From NCBI GenBank assembly GCA_016787645.1, contig JAEUUF010000009.1:1-64000 (forward strand): a DNA stretch of 64,000 nt, given 5' to 3'. Under the pieces are notes generated by a model. It saw nothing but the letters and a program-made list of their open reading frames with translations, was not told the DNA's origin and searched no databases. This stretch comes from Cyclobacteriaceae bacterium (GTDB taxonomy: Bacteria > Bacteroidota > Bacteroidia > Cytophagales > Cyclobacteriaceae). This document shows, in pieces, positions 16,491 through 26,511 of this stretch. Numbering within the stretch: position 1 is the first letter of the stretch; every line of letters starts with the position of its first letter. The position numbers and the translations under genes are program-made.

Positions 16491-17522
16491 TTAATCGAAA
16501 AGACCTGGACCCCGGGAAACTGGGGGCACCACCTTGAGATGCTTGTAGGCCAACTCGGTAGCCTCGCGGCCACGCGATGTGCGCTTGAGGTATCCTTCCT
16601 GGATCAGGAAGGGCTCATATACTTCTTCGATGGTTTCCGCTTCTTCACCTACGGCCGTCGCGATCGTGGTGAGACCTACGGGTCCACCGTTGAATTTGCC
16701 GATGATTGTACTGAGGATACGGTTGTCCATGTCGTCCAGTCCATTCTCGTCAACATCCAATGCCTTGAGTGCCATCTGGGCAATCGCTTTGGTGATGATG
16801 CCATCACCTTTGATTTGAGCAAAATCACGCGTGCGACGCAACAAGTTGTTGGCAATACGTGGAGTTCCCCTGCTTCGCCGGGCGATTTCATGGGCTGCGT
16901 CCTTGTCTATTGGACTTTGAAGAATGCCTGCTGACCGATGGATGATTTTTGTTAACAGTTGCGAATCGTAGTATTCAAGACGGGCGTTGATGCCAAACCG
17001 CGCACGAAGCGGAGACGTAAGTAGTCCTGCGCGGGTGGTGGCTCCAATCAACGTAAAAGGATTGAGTGTAATTTGGACCGAACGCGCATTGGGACCGCTA
17101 TCCAGCATGATGTCGATACGGAAGTCCTCCATCGCAGAATACAGGTACTCTTCAACAATAGGATTTAACCGATGGATTTCATCAATGAACAGAACATCGC
17201 CAGTTTCCAGGTTCGTGAGCAGCCCGGCAAGATCACTGGGCTTGTCAAGTACGGGCCCTGACGTCACCTTGATGTTGCTGCCGAGTTCATTGGCGATAAT
17301 AAAGGAGAGCGTGGTTTTGCCTAATCCGGGGGGACCGTGCAGCAAAACGTGATCAAGTGATTCTGTTCGAAGTTTGGCAGCCTGGACAAACACTTTAATG
17401 TTATCGACTACCTTCTGTTGCCCGGTGAAATCGGCGAAGGTCAATGGACGCAATGCCTTTTCCACTTCCCGTTCGGCCGGGTTGAGTCCGTCCTTATCTC
17501 CTTTGAGGTAATCTTCGCGCAT
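16491..17522 (-). CDS. ruvB: Holliday junction branch migration ATPase RuvB
   Basis: A 343-residue AAA+ motor that, with RuvA, drives branch migration of Holliday junctions. It has Walker [10 protein letters not shown], Walker [10 protein letters not shown], sensor GATTRAG, arginine finger region RARFG, and a C-terminal winged helix ([17 protein letters not shown]). ATG 17522 ([12 protein letters not shown]) is used; the 7 codons upstream need a TTG start. ruvA and ruvC are not adjacent, as is common in Bacteroidota. Confidence 0.97.
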   Translation of the reverse strand: MREDYLKGDKDGLNPAEREVEKALRPLTFADFTGQQKVVDNIKVFVQAAKLRTESLDHVLLHGPPGLGKTTLSFIIANELGSNIKVTSGPVLDKPSDLAGLLTNLETGDVLFIDEIHRLNPIVEEYLYSAMEDFRIDIMLDSGPNARSVQITLNPFTLIGATTRAGLLTSPLRARFGINARLEYYDSQLLTKIIHRSAGILQSPIDKDAAHEIARRSRGTPRIANNLLRRTRDFAQIKGDGIITKAIAQMALKALDVDENGLDDMDNRILSTIIGKFNGGPVGLTTIATAVGEEAETIEEVYEPFLIQEGYLKRTSRGREATELAYKHLKVVPPVSRGPGLFD

Positions 17523-17617
17523 GAAATCAGGGTGCCGGGTCAAAACTACTCCAACGCCGCGCCCTGTTCAAGTCAATTTTCCCCTTCTTGTGATTTTTCC
17601 GTGCTAATTTGCCCTCC

Positions 17618-18646
17618 ATGAGCCTCCGTTGGAAAAATGCGATCTATGGACTGCTGCTGCTGCTGGCGATGGGGGCGATGTGGAAGTATCGGCAAGGCCA
17701 GGCCGCTCAGCCAATCCGGTTGGAAGGCGATACCATGGGGACCAGCTATCACATCACCTACTTCGATGAACGAAATAGAATTTTTCAAGCATCCGTGGAT
17801 TCCCTCCTGGTTGAAGTGAACAAGTCAATCAACACCTACGATTCCAGTTCTGAAATTTCAAGGTTCAACCGGGCTCAGCGTTCGTTCGTATTTGAGTTGC
17901 CCTACTTCTACAGTGCGTTGAAAACATCGCGTGTAGTGGTCAACGGGTCACAAGGTGCCTATGATCCTACGGTGATGCCGTTGGTAAATGCATGGGGATT
18001 TGGACCTCGTAAGATAGAACGGCCGGATACCGCTGAAATTCTTGCGTTGCGCGCTTTTGTCGGGTTCGAAAAGATCAGCTTTACAGAAGACAGCATCTGG
18101 AAAAGCGACCCCCGAGTTCAACTTGACTTTGGTGGAATCGGCCAGGGATTTGGTGCCGACGTCATCGCGAGTTTTCTGCGATCAAAAGGTATTCAAAATT
18201 TCTTTGTCGAACTGGGAGGAGAAGGCGTGGCATCCGGCAAAAATTTGGCAGAAAACAGGTTTTGGGAAATTGGCATCCTGGATCCGGAGTCAGACTACAT
18301 CGAACAGAAATTCAAGGCGCGTGCGGTGCTGAAGAACATGGCCTTCTCAACTTCCGGAAACTATTTCAACTACCGGGAGGTGGACGGTAAAAAATATTCA
18401 CATACGCTCGATCCGGTAACCGGCTTTCCCATTCAACGGGCGTTACTCAGCGCAACGGTTTTTGCGGGTGATTGTGCTACATCGGATGCCTGGGCAACTG
18501 CCTTTATGTGCATGGGACATGAAAAGGGCATCGAAGTAGTAAAGCATCATCCGGAACTCAACGTGCTCTTCATCTTCTCATCGGAGCAGGGCATCGAAAC
18601 GTTCGTTTCTGATGCCATGGAAGCGGATGTTGATGTGCAGCAATAG
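17618..18646 (+). CDS. apbE: FAD:protein FMN transferase (ApbE)
   Basis: A 342-residue membrane-anchored enzyme that attaches FMN from FAD to a threonine of exported flavoproteins such as the NqrB/NqrC and RnfD/RnfG subunits. It has one N-terminal membrane helix (AIYGLLLLLAMGAMW), then the ApbE signatures MGTSYHITY, DFGGIGQGFGAD, ELGGEGVASG and YSHTLDPVTGFP. ATG 17618 is preferred to a TTG 9 nt upstream. A partial -7 element (TAATTTG) lies 7 nt before. No nqr or rnf genes are adjacent, so its client is encoded elsewhere. Confidence 0.94.
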   Translation: MSLRWKNAIYGLLLLLAMGAMWKYRQGQAAQPIRLEGDTMGTSYHITYFDERNRIFQASVDSLLVEVNKSINTYDSSSEISRFNRAQRSFVFELPYFYSALKTSRVVVNGSQGAYDPTVMPLVNAWGFGPRKIERPDTAEILALRAFVGFEKISFTEDSIWKSDPRVQLDFGGIGQGFGADVIASFLRSKGIQNFFVELGGEGVASGKNLAENRFWEIGILDPESDYIEQKFKARAVLKNMAFSTSGNYFNYREVDGKKYSHTLDPVTGFPIQRALLSATVFAGDCATSDAWATAFMCMGHEKGIEVVKHHPELNVLFIFSSEQGIETFVSDAMEADVDVQQ

Positions 18647-18698
18647 TTAACGGCCATTAATTCCCTGTTGGCGTGGAAGTTCTTTGTAACGACTTTCG

Positions 18699-18706
18699 TA
18701 CCTTTG
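18699..18706 (+). promoter_or_regulatory. -7 promoter element of the desaturase gene
   Basis: Perfect TACCTTTG, 40 nt before ATG 18747. No well-spaced -33 TTG is seen. Confidence 0.55.
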
Positions 18707-18746
18707 ATGAACTCATGATCTCAACGATGCGGTCATTGACGATGAT

Positions 18747-19865
18747 ATGACCCACGTACCCCCGACTTTCAAATTTGCAACGGCGCACAAGGAGTTTTAT
18801 GCAACGCTTAGCCGTCGCGTCAATAACTATTTTAAGGAAAATGACCTTGAGCGCACCGCCAATGGCGCGATGCGACTGAAAACCGTGATCATGTTTGCGC
18901 TGTTCTTTGTTCCGTTCGGCATTAGCCTCAGCGGACTCGTGTTGTCCTATGCCGGGTACCTGGCCCTATGCTTCCTGATGGGAATCGGAGTAGCGGGCAT
19001 CGGTCTGTCCATCATGCACGATGCCAATCATGGATCCTATTCTTCACGACCTTGGGTGAATACTACTTTGGGATATGCCTTGAACCTAATCGGAGGAAAT
19101 GCTTTCAACTGGAAAGTGCAACATAACGTCCTCCATCACACCTATACCAATGTCTTTGATGCGGATGAGGACATTAGTCCTCGTGGCGCACTGCGCATGG
19201 CCCCGGAATCGCCGTGGAAGCCTTTTCATCGGTATCAATACCTCTATGCCTGGTTTCTCTATGGACTAATGACCCTGGTATGGATTGTGGGCAAAGATTT
19301 CATCCGTCTTGCCCGGTACCAGCGCGAAGGGTTCATGGCGAAACAGCAGGTAGGCGTTCTGAAGGAGTGGTTCATTCTCCTCCTCAGCAAAGCACTGTAT
19401 TTCTTGTATGTGGTGGGCCTGCCGATGTTGCTATTACCATTCTCCGCACTTCAAATCATCCTGGGATTCGTGGTGATGCACTATGTGGCCGGTTTTATCC
19501 TGGCTGTTGTTTTTCAGCCTGCACACGTCGTCGAGGGCACATCTTATTTTCAGCCGGATAAGGATGGTAATCTTGAGAATAGCTGGGCGGTCCATCAGCT
19601 ACACACGACCACCAATTTTGCGATGAGCAACCGGTGGCTCAGCTGGTTTGTCGGTGGATTGAATTTCCAGGTTGAGCATCATTTGTTTCCCAACATCTGT
19701 CACATCCACTACCGGGCCTTGTCACCCATCGTGAAACAGACCGCGGAGGAGTTTGGACTGCCCTACAAGAACAAGGAAACCTTTTGGGATGCCATTGTAG
19801 CCCACCGTAGAATTTTGAAGACCCTGGGATCTTCCCCCGGCAATGAGTCATTGAGCATGGCCTGA
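18747..19865 (+). CDS. Membrane fatty acid desaturase (acyl-CoA/acyl-lipid type)
   Basis: A 372-residue integral membrane di-iron desaturase that introduces double bonds into fatty acyl chains, for control of membrane fluidity. The three histidine boxes are present: HDANHG, HNVLHHTYTN and QVEHHLFPNICH. Four or more membrane helices are predicted between them. The QxxHH third box places it with the front-end or linoleoyl-CoA desaturase-like group, but there is no fused cytochrome b5 domain, so electrons must come from a separate carrier. It is preceded by its own promoter and followed by acs at 70 bp. Confidence 0.92.
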   Translation: MTHVPPTFKFATAHKEFYATLSRRVNNYFKENDLERTANGAMRLKTVIMFALFFVPFGISLSGLVLSYAGYLALCFLMGIGVAGIGLSIMHDANHGSYSSRPWVNTTLGYALNLIGGNAFNWKVQHNVLHHTYTNVFDADEDISPRGALRMAPESPWKPFHRYQYLYAWFLYGLMTLVWIVGKDFIRLARYQREGFMAKQQVGVLKEWFILLLSKALYFLYVVGLPMLLLPFSALQIILGFVVMHYVAGFILAVVFQPAHVVEGTSYFQPDKDGNLENSWAVHQLHTTTNFAMSNRWLSWFVGGLNFQVEHHLFPNICHIHYRALSPIVKQTAEEFGLPYKNKETFWDAIVAHRRILKTLGSSPGNESLSMA

Positions 19866-19934
19866 CCGCCATAACTGGCTTTGAAAATTCCCAAAAGTGA
19901 CTGACTTTTAGGCGCAATCACGGGAATACCCCAC

Positions 19935-21827
19935 ATGCGCATCATCCACTCCCAGGCGGACTACCAAAACATCTATAAGGAAAGCATCGAAAACCCTGAA
20001 CGTTTTTGGGGTGAGGTGGCCGGCGAATTTGTCTGGCATCGCACGTGGGACAAGGTGATGGACTGGGATTTTCACAAGCCAGAAGCAGCCTGGTTCCTCG
20101 GTGCGAAACTTAACATCACCGAAAATATCCTTGACCGGCACCTTCCCCAGCGCGAGAATCAGGTTGCGTTGATATGGGAACCCAACAATCCCGCCGAAGA
20201 GCCCAGGAAGATCACGTACGGCGAACTAAAGCGGCAGGTTTGTCGTGTCGGAAACCTGTTGCGTAAGAAGGGGATTCGAAAGGGAGATCGTGTTTGCATT
20301 TATATGCCCATGGTTCCTGAGCTGGTGTACGCCATCCTTGGCTGCGCGCGCATTGGGGCAGTCCATTCGGTCGTGTTCGCTGGCTTTTCAGCCGGATCGC
20401 TGATCGACCGTATCACCGATTGTGGGTGCAAAATGGTGCTCACCGCTGACGGCGCCTTTCGAGGTGACAAGAAGATCGAACTCAAATCAATCGTCGATGA
20501 AGCCCTAATTCAGTGCCCGACCGTTGAGCAGGTTGTTGTATTCGAGCGTACTGGTTCCAAGTCGTCGATGAAACAAGGCCGTGACACGTGGTGGCAGGAT
20601 GAAATCCAGGGGATGGATGATCATTGTTCACCCGAAATCATGGATGCCGAAGACCTGTTGTTTATTCTCTATACCTCGGGCTCTACGGGCAAACCCAAAG
20701 GGATGGTGCACACCTGTGGTGGGTACATGGTTTACACCAATTATACATTCCGAACGGTATTCCAGTACAAGGAAGGCCAGGTATTTTGGTGTACAGCCGA
20801 CATTGGCTGGATTACCGGTCATTCCTACATCATTTATGGACCGCTTTCTGCGGGAGCTACCTCCGTGCTTTTTGAGGGTATACCATCTTACCCGGATTTC
20901 GGTCGCTTCTGGCAAGTAATTGAGCGGCATCGGGTGAACATTTTTTATACAGCGCCCACAGCCATTCGGTCACTCGAACAAGCACCCCTGAGTTTTGTGC
21001 AACGGCATGATCTTTCTTCATTGCAAGTTTTGGGAACGGTGGGCGAGCCGATCAACGAGGAGGCTTGGCATTGGTATGACAAAAATATCGGTAAGGGAGA
21101 ATGCCCGATTGTGGATACCTGGTGGCAGACGGAAACCGGTGGGGTAATGATTTCACCCATCGCGGGCGTCACACCACTAAAGCCGACCTATGCGACGCTG
21201 CCCCTGCCCGGAGTGCAGCCTGCATTGATGGATGAGCATGGCAAGGAAATCAAGGGTGCTGGTGAAGGAAGGCTGGCGCTCAAATATCCATGGCCCGCCA
21301 TGGCCCGGACCATCTACGGTAACCACAAGCGGTTTCGCGAAACTTATTTTTCTACATTCCCTGGAAAGTATTTTACCGGCGATGGGTGCAGGCGCGACGG
21401 GGAGGGATACTACCGCATCACCGGTCGTGTCGATGACATTATTATTGTTTCAGGGCACAACCTCGGAACGGCGGAAATTGAGAGTTCCATCGATGAACAT
21501 TCAGCGGTATGTGAGTCGGCGGTAGTTGGCTTCCCTCATGATATCAAAGGACAAGGGGTTTATGCCTTTGTCATCTGTTACAATCCACCCGAAGAAGAGG
21601 ACAAACTTCGTTCCGAAATCCGTGACTTGGTGTCGAAAATCATCGGACCCATTGCCAAACCAGACAAGATCCAGTTTGTGCCCGGTCTTCCAAAAACACG
21701 TTCCGGAAAAATCATGCGGCGCATCCTGCGTAAAGTGGCGGAAGGTGACACCTCCAACCTCGGCGACGTGACCACCTTGCTGGACCCCAATGTGGTAGAG
21801 GTCATTAAGCAAGGAGCCATAAAATAA
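19935..21827 (+). CDS. acs: Acetate--CoA ligase (acetyl-CoA synthetase)
   Basis: A 630-residue cytoplasmic adenylate-forming enzyme that makes acetyl-CoA from acetate, ATP and CoA. Core motifs are in order: A3 YTSGSTGKPKGMVHT, A5 TWWQTETGG, A7 YFTGDGCRRDGEGY, A8 GRVDDIIIVSGHN, and A10 PKTRSGKIMRRILRK with the lysine that is acetylated for control in this family. Its size matches the Acs family. It may share a transcript with the desaturase and ends at a strong terminator. Confidence 0.96.
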   Translation: MRIIHSQADYQNIYKESIENPERFWGEVAGEFVWHRTWDKVMDWDFHKPEAAWFLGAKLNITENILDRHLPQRENQVALIWEPNNPAEEPRKITYGELKRQVCRVGNLLRKKGIRKGDRVCIYMPMVPELVYAILGCARIGAVHSVVFAGFSAGSLIDRITDCGCKMVLTADGAFRGDKKIELKSIVDEALIQCPTVEQVVVFERTGSKSSMKQGRDTWWQDEIQGMDDHCSPEIMDAEDLLFILYTSGSTGKPKGMVHTCGGYMVYTNYTFRTVFQYKEGQVFWCTADIGWITGHSYIIYGPLSAGATSVLFEGIPSYPDFGRFWQVIERHRVNIFYTAPTAIRSLEQAPLSFVQRHDLSSLQVLGTVGEPINEEAWHWYDKNIGKGECPIVDTWWQTETGGVMISPIAGVTPLKPTYATLPLPGVQPALMDEHGKEIKGAGEGRLALKYPWPAMARTIYGNHKRFRETYFSTFPGKYFTGDGCRRDGEGYYRITGRVDDIIIVSGHNLGTAEIESSIDEHSAVCESAVVGFPHDIKGQGVYAFVICYNPPEEEDKLRSEIRDLVSKIIGPIAKPDKIQFVPGLPKTRSGKIMRRILRKVAEGDTSNLGDVTTLLDPNVVEVIKQGAIK

Positions 21828-21854
21828 TTTGAGTCATAGCACAACTGAAAAACA

Positions 21855-21884
21855 AAAAGCCCCGGGAAACCGGGGCTTTTCTCT
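21855..21884 (+). terminator. Intrinsic terminator of acs
   Basis: An 11-bp stem (AAAAGCCCCGG with CCGGGGCTTTT) closes a GAAA tetraloop and is followed by TTTTCTCTT, 27 nt after the acs stop codon. Confidence 0.92.
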
Positions 21885-21932
21885 TAATGTTCAGCTTAGA
21901 ACTGTGCTCAGGTCGATTCTCGTAAATCGATG

Positions 21933-22628
21933 TTAAAGCTTATCCCAAAGCCTCGTAATCTCTTCGCATGCTGCCTCAATTTCCTTCCTCAATGTCTTGA
22001 AGGCCTTTGGGGCGAAGAAGTACTGGCCACTGAAAATGTCGAATAGGATACAAAACTCTGGCAGTATCATGGATGAACCATGATTTATTTGCAGATAGTG
22101 TCTAAGTAGCGTGCAGACATACTTTCCAGAATTGGAATCAAGGTTGTTCCCTTTTGAGATGTGCAATTTGATTGCACCAACAAATGGCTTGCCTTTGAAT
22201 TTGCCATGGAAAACTATGTCTGGGTCTATCGAGACATCAACTCCATTGACGTTTAGTTTATTGCCCTTATTATCGCTCCTACTTACGGAGAAGTTCGAGA
22301 GATCAAGAGTTTTTGTCTTTCTAAAAGCAGAAAGCGCTTCAATTGAAAGTTGATTGTCTTGATTCCTGAACGACGTTTTGTAAGTCCGTTTTAGGAGGTC
22401 CCCAATTTTGGCTTCGACAGCCTTCTTGTCACCCTTTCCTTTGAGGAAGTAGTCAACAATAGTTGATCTTGCGTCATTGTAACGGGTAACAACAAATCCT
22501 TGGGGGTATTTTTGACCCATTAGGATGCCGGTCCTTTTGGTTGGACTAGACGTGGTAATGTACTGTGCCAACTTATTGACCGAGATTCTCGGTAAGGGCT
22601 TGGCAACCCTTTTAGCAAAATGTGCCAT
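21933..22628 (-). CDS. Hypothetical protein, possible degenerate PD-(D/E)XK-like fold
   Basis: A 231-residue protein of no family I recognise. It has a basic N-terminus (AKRVAKPLPRISVNKLAQY), no signal peptide or membrane helix. The C-terminal half shows a strand DPDIVFHG, a strand VGAIKLHISK, a helix GKYVCTLLRHYLQ and a strand FCILFDIFSGQYFF, an order that recalls the PD-(D/E)XK nuclease core, but the acidic residue before the lysine is alanine (AIK), so activity is doubtful. Its base composition is visibly more AT-rich than its neighbours and it stands alone, which suggests horizontal gain. It could be an accessory defence-type or nucleic-acid-binding protein; this is inference only. Confidence 0.6.
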   Translation of the reverse strand: MAHFAKRVAKPLPRISVNKLAQYITTSSPTKRTGILMGQKYPQGFVVTRYNDARSTIVDYFLKGKGDKKAVEAKIGDLLKRTYKTSFRNQDNQLSIEALSAFRKTKTLDLSNFSVSRSDNKGNKLNVNGVDVSIDPDIVFHGKFKGKPFVGAIKLHISKGNNLDSNSGKYVCTLLRHYLQINHGSSMILPEFCILFDIFSGQYFFAPKAFKTLRKEIEAACEEITRLWDKL

Positions 22629-22828
22629 TAGGCTTTTGATTTAAAGTTGAAAAAAGATAATTACAACAATGCCTCCCGATCTAATCAGTCGCATTGACTC
22701 GAAATCAAAAAAATAATTTGATTTGAGACTTGAAGTATCAGATTGTACTTAGCGGGGCCTAGATTTCAATATTATGTGCTAACCAACACCACTTGGTCAA
22801 AATTTTCGACTGTTATTAAAAAAAGTGG

Positions 22829-22858
22829 TTTGAAATATTGAAAGTGTTCTTACCTTTA
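22829..22858 (+). promoter_or_regulatory. Predicted promoter of a small RNA
   Basis: TTTG at 22829-22832, an 18-nt spacer and TACCTTTA at 22851-22858 fit the -33/-7 layout of Bacteroidota promoters with one mismatch at the last base. No plus-strand reading frame follows. Confidence 0.45.
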
Positions 22859-22862
22859 AAAC

Positions 22863-22950
22863 GCTAACCTTAAAGATATCTGGGGACGCTAACCCTAGTA
22901 ACTCTTTCAAGTTCAAACCAGATTGAGAAATCAGTCTGGTTTTTACTTTT
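22863..22950 (+). ncRNA. Predicted small non-coding RNA, about 85 nt
   Basis: The stretch between the predicted promoter and the terminator hairpin at 22915-22942 has no ATG and holds two copies of ACGCTAACC (22861-22869 and 22886-22894). It ends in a 12-bp stem with GAAA loop and a T-rich tail (TTTTTACTTTT). It lies opposite the 3' flank of nrdA, whose stop codon is 48 bp away. No known RNA family was recognised. The alternative is that the hairpin only protects nrdA transcripts on the other strand. Confidence 0.4.
22915..22950 (+). terminator. Intrinsic terminator with GAAA loop, no upstream plus-strand gene
   Basis: AAACCAGATTGA pairs with TCAGTCTGGTTT (one T-G pair) around GAAA, followed by TTTTACTTTT on the plus strand. 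On the minus strand no T-run follows, so it points to plus-strand transcription. Confidence 0.7.
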
Positions 22951-22997
22951 ATAGCTAGCCTAATCAGTTTCCTAATGAGGCACAAACTTCACAACTC

Positions 22998-25472
22998 TCA
23001 ACTTCCGCAAGCCTCGCAGGCATCCGGGTTGTCCAGCGAACAAGCCATGTCGGCACGCTTCTGCTCTTCCTGGTAGGTCTCGTAGGGAATAGCCTGCTGG
23101 TTCTCCTGGATAGCGGCAGCGAGTGCACCCTTGGGCGCTACGCCAGCTTCGACAGGAGCGGTAACATCCTCCGCCATGATCTCAGCGGCAGGCTGCTGCA
23201 TAGAAGCTTTGTCCACGGTGAACTTGATGGCGTCTGCGGCAGCCGTTGAACGAAGGTAATACATGCCCGTCTTGAGTCCTTTCTTCCACGCATAGAAATG
23301 CATCGACGTCAGCTTTCCAAAATTCGGATTGGTGATGTGGATGTTCAAACTCTGCGACTGACAGATATAAGCGCCGCGGTCCGCGGACATGTCGATTATC
23401 GACTTCTGCGAAATTTCCCAGACGGTGCGATAGATATCCTTGATGTTCTGGGGAATCTCCGGGATGGCCTGGATAGATCCATTGGCTGCGATAAGCTTCT
23501 GACGCATGGAATCGCTCCACAAGCCAAGCGACATGAGATCGCGCATCAGGTGCTTGTTGGCCACAATGAACTCGCCGGAAAGCGTGCGGCGGGTATAGAT
23601 GTTCGAGGTATACGGCTCAAAGCACTCGTTATTGCCCAGGATCTGGGAAGTCGAAGCGGTCGGCATTGGGGCGAGCAACAAAGAGTTGCGCACACCATAT
23701 TGCTTCACATCGCGCTTCAACTGGTCCCAATTCCACCGGCCAGAAGACGGGGTAACACCCCACATATCGAACTGGAAGATGCCCTTGGAGACTGGTGAGC
23801 CCTTGAAGGTTTCATACGGGCCATGTTGCTTCGACAATTCCATCGAAGCTTCCATCGCTCCGTAGTAGATGGTTTCAAAAATGTCAGCGTTCAGTCCGCG
23901 TGCTTCGTCTGAATCAAACGGCATGCGTAGGAGAATGAAGACATCCGCCAATCCCTGCACACCCAAGCCAATTGGACGATGCCGCATATTGGAGCGCTTG
24001 GCTTCGGCCACCGGGTAGTAGTTTACATCAATCACTTTGTTAAGGTTCCGTGTGGCCACCTTGGTGATTTCATAAAGTTTTTCGTGATCAAACTTGCCAT
24101 CGGCGGTCACAAACTTCGGCAACGCCAGTGACGCAAGGTTACATACCGCAATCTCATCGGCGGAGGTATACTCCATAATCTCTGTGCAGAGATTGCTGGA
24201 CTTGATTGTACCAAGGTTTTTCTGGTTCGACTTGCGGTTGGCTGCGTCCTTGTAAAGAATATACGGGGTACCGGTCTCGATCTGGGATTCCAGGACTTCA
24301 AACCAGAGGTCCTGTGCCTTTACCTGGCGACGGAACTTCCCTTCCTTCTCGTATTTTTCATACAGCCGTTCGAAATCCTCTCCCCAGCATTCCGCAAGGC
24401 CAGGAGCTTCGTTGGGGCAGAACAGCGACCACATTTCATTGGCCTCCACCCGCTTCATGAAGAGGTCAGGAATCCAAAGGGCATAGAAGAGATCGCGGGC
24501 GCGCATCTCTTCTTTCCCGTGGTTCTTTTTGAGATCGAGAAAATCAAAAATATCGGCGTGCCATGGTTCGAGATAAACGGCAAAACTTCCTTTACGCTTG
24601 CCGCCGCCCTGATCCACATAGCGCGCCGTCATGTCAAAGTTTCGTAACATGGGAACAATCCCATTGGAGGTACCGCCGGTTCCCTTGATGTAGGATCCTT
24701 TGGCCCGTACATTATGAATGCTTAGTCCGATGCCGCCGGCAGATTGCGAAATCTTCGCACAATTCTTCAGGGTATCATAAATCCCGTCGATGCTGTCGTC
24801 CTTCATCATGAGGAGGAAGCAGGAAGACAACTGGGGCTTAGGCGTTCCTGCATTGAACAAAGTTGGCGTGGCATGCGTGAACCACTTTTCCGAAAGGAGG
24901 TTGTACGTCTCGATCGCTGCCGGAACATCTTCACCATGGATCCCCACGGCCACCCGCATGAGCATGTGCTGCGGTCGCTCGACCACTTTTCCGTCGATTT
25001 TCATCAGGTAGGAGCGTTCCAGGGTCTTATACCCGAAATAATCATAGCTGAAGTCCCGGTCGTAGAAGATCGCGTCATCCAATTCCGCAGCGTGCGTCTT
25101 GATCACCTTCCAGGTTTCCTTGGAAATCATCGGGGCATTTTGGCCCGTTTTGGCATCCACATGCTGGTAGAGTCGTTTCATGGTGTTCGAAAACGACTTG
25201 CTGGTGGTCTTGTGCAAATTGCTGACCGCAATGCGTGCCGCAAGCTTCGCAAAGTCCGGATGGCGGGTGGTCATCGTGGCGGCAATCTCTGCGGCGAGAT
25301 TGTCCAATTCCTGGGTGGAAACACCGTCAAAAAGGCCATTGATCACTTTCATGGCCACTTCCACCGGGTTTACAAATTTGGGATCGAGGCCATAGCAGAG
25401 TTTCTCGATCCGGGCGGTGATTTTGTCGAACTTAACGGACTCTCTGTGTCCGTCACGCTTCACTACGAGCAT
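22998..25472 (-). CDS. nrdA: Ribonucleoside-diphosphate reductase, alpha subunit (class Ia)
   Basis: An 824-residue large subunit that reduces ribonucleoside diphosphates to deoxy forms. An ATP-cone regulatory domain fills residues 1-90 ([16 protein letters not shown]). The active-site cysteines are seen in PQLSSCFLL and AVCNLAS, the radical and acid-base residues in [10 protein letters not shown], and the C-terminal redox shuttle in DACEACGS. The finger loop and barrel blocks resemble the eukaryotic-type class Ia enzymes more than the E. coli ones. It follows nrdB by 52 bp, so both subunits come from one transcript. Confidence 0.97.
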   Translation of the reverse strand: MLVVKRDGHRESVKFDKITARIEKLCYGLDPKFVNPVEVAMKVINGLFDGVSTQELDNLAAEIAATMTTRHPDFAKLAARIAVSNLHKTTSKSFSNTMKRLYQHVDAKTGQNAPMISKETWKVIKTHAAELDDAIFYDRDFSYDYFGYKTLERSYLMKIDGKVVERPQHMLMRVAVGIHGEDVPAAIETYNLLSEKWFTHATPTLFNAGTPKPQLSSCFLLMMKDDSIDGIYDTLKNCAKISQSAGGIGLSIHNVRAKGSYIKGTGGTSNGIVPMLRNFDMTARYVDQGGGKRKGSFAVYLEPWHADIFDFLDLKKNHGKEEMRARDLFYALWIPDLFMKRVEANEMWSLFCPNEAPGLAECWGEDFERLYEKYEKEGKFRRQVKAQDLWFEVLESQIETGTPYILYKDAANRKSNQKNLGTIKSSNLCTEIMEYTSADEIAVCNLASLALPKFVTADGKFDHEKLYEITKVATRNLNKVIDVNYYPVAEAKRSNMRHRPIGLGVQGLADVFILLRMPFDSDEARGLNADIFETIYYGAMEASMELSKQHGPYETFKGSPVSKGIFQFDMWGVTPSSGRWNWDQLKRDVKQYGVRNSLLLAPMPTASTSQILGNNECFEPYTSNIYTRRTLSGEFIVANKHLMRDLMSLGLWSDSMRQKLIAANGSIQAIPEIPQNIKDIYRTVWEISQKSIIDMSADRGAYICQSQSLNIHITNPNFGKLTSMHFYAWKKGLKTGMYYLRSTAAADAIKFTVDKASMQQPAAEIMAEDVTAPVEAGVAPKGALAAAIQENQQAIPYETYQEEQKRADMACSLDNPDACEACGS

Positions 25473-25524
25473 GTCCTGGGGTTGTTAGGGTGTTGAAAAG
25501 TTTAAAAAATGGTTTCAAAAGGTA

Positions 25525-26511
25525 TCAAAAATCTTCATTCAATGAAAATTTTGGGCTTGCTTCTTCCGTGCTTTTCATAACGCCTGCCTTCTGGTATTCA
25601 GCAACGCGTTTTTCGAAGAAATTGGTCTTCCCGCGGAGGGAGATCATTTCCATGAAGTCAAAGGGATTGGTGGCCCCGTAGATCTTCTTGCCAACCAGCT
25701 CGTTCAGCAGCCGGTCGGCCACAAATTCGATGTATTGGCACATCAGTTGGGCATTCATGCCGATCAGATTAACCGGCAGGGCGTCCGTGACAAACTCCTG
25801 CTCAATTTTAACCGCATCCCGAATGATCTCAATTACACGCTCTTCAGGAAGGCGATTAACGACGTGCTTCGTATACAGGTGGCACGCAAAGTCACAATGC
25901 AATCCTTCGTCCCGTGAGATTAATTCATTGGAGAAACTCAGTCCCGGCATCAAGCCACGCTTCTTCAACCAGAAGATAGAGCAGAATGAGCCTGAGAAGA
26001 AGATGCCTTCCACCGCGGCAAAGGCAACCAGGCGTTCCTGGAAGGAACCATTAGAGATCCAGCGAAGCGCCCAGTCGGCCTTCTTCTTCACACAGTCCAT
26101 GGTGTCGATGGCGTGGAAAAGCAGGTCCTTCTCCTTGGGATCCTTCACGTAAGTATCAATGAGCAGGGAATAGGTTTCAGAATGGATATTCTCAATGGCG
26201 ATCTGAAAGCCATAGAAGAACTTGGCCTCGGTATACTGCACTTCGGCGATGAAGTGTTCAGCCAGGTTTTCGTTCACAATGCCATCACTGGCGGCAAAAA
26301 AGGCCAAAACATGGGTTACAAAGTGCTTTTCGCCGTCGTTAAGGTTGGCCCAGTCGCGCAAATCGTGGCTGAGGTCAATTTCCTCGGCGGTCCAGAAGCT
26401 GGCTTCGGCCTGTTTATAAAACTTCCAGATGTCATGATGGCGGATGGGGAAAAGAACAAAGCGGTCTTTGTTTTCTTTCAAAATTGGTTCGTCAGATAGA
26501 GGTCGACTCAT
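25525..26511 (-). CDS. nrdB: Ribonucleoside-diphosphate reductase, beta subunit (class Ia)
   Basis: A 328-residue small subunit that holds the di-iron centre and tyrosyl radical. By comparison with mouse R2, the metal ligands are D76 (ASDGIVNE), E107 and H110 (ENIHSE), with the radical tyrosine Y114 four residues after H110 as expected, so it is a normal tyrosyl-radical class Ia protein. The C-terminus (PKFSLNEDF) has the F-x(6)-DF shape of the tail that docks on NrdA in eukaryotic-type enzymes. It is the first gene of the nrdB-nrdA unit; no NrdR box was found in the 485-bp gap in front. Confidence 0.97.
   Translation of the reverse strand: MSRPLSDEPILKENKDRFVLFPIRHHDIWKFYKQAEASFWTAEEIDLSHDLRDWANLNDGEKHFVTHVLAFFAASDGIVNENLAEHFIAEVQYTEAKFFYGFQIAIENIHSETYSLLIDTYVKDPKEKDLLFHAIDTMDCVKKKADWALRWISNGSFQERLVAFAAVEGIFFSGSFCSIFWLKKRGLMPGLSFSNELISRDEGLHCDFACHLYTKHVVNRLPEERVIEIIRDAVKIEQEFVTDALPVNLIGMNAQLMCQYIEFVADRLLNELVGKKIYGATNPFDFMEMISLRGKTNFFEKRVAEYQKAGVMKSTEEASPKFSLNEDF

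Noticed and set aside
22797-22985. Open frame of 62 codons on the minus strand in the gap after nrdA
   Set aside because: No sensible start context, no hydrophobic leader or family match, and it crosses the terminator hairpin at 22915.
24744-25496. Open frame of 250 codons on the plus strand
   Set aside because: It is antisense to nrdA, whose motifs are clear; the translation is His/Gly/Arg-rich without any family look.
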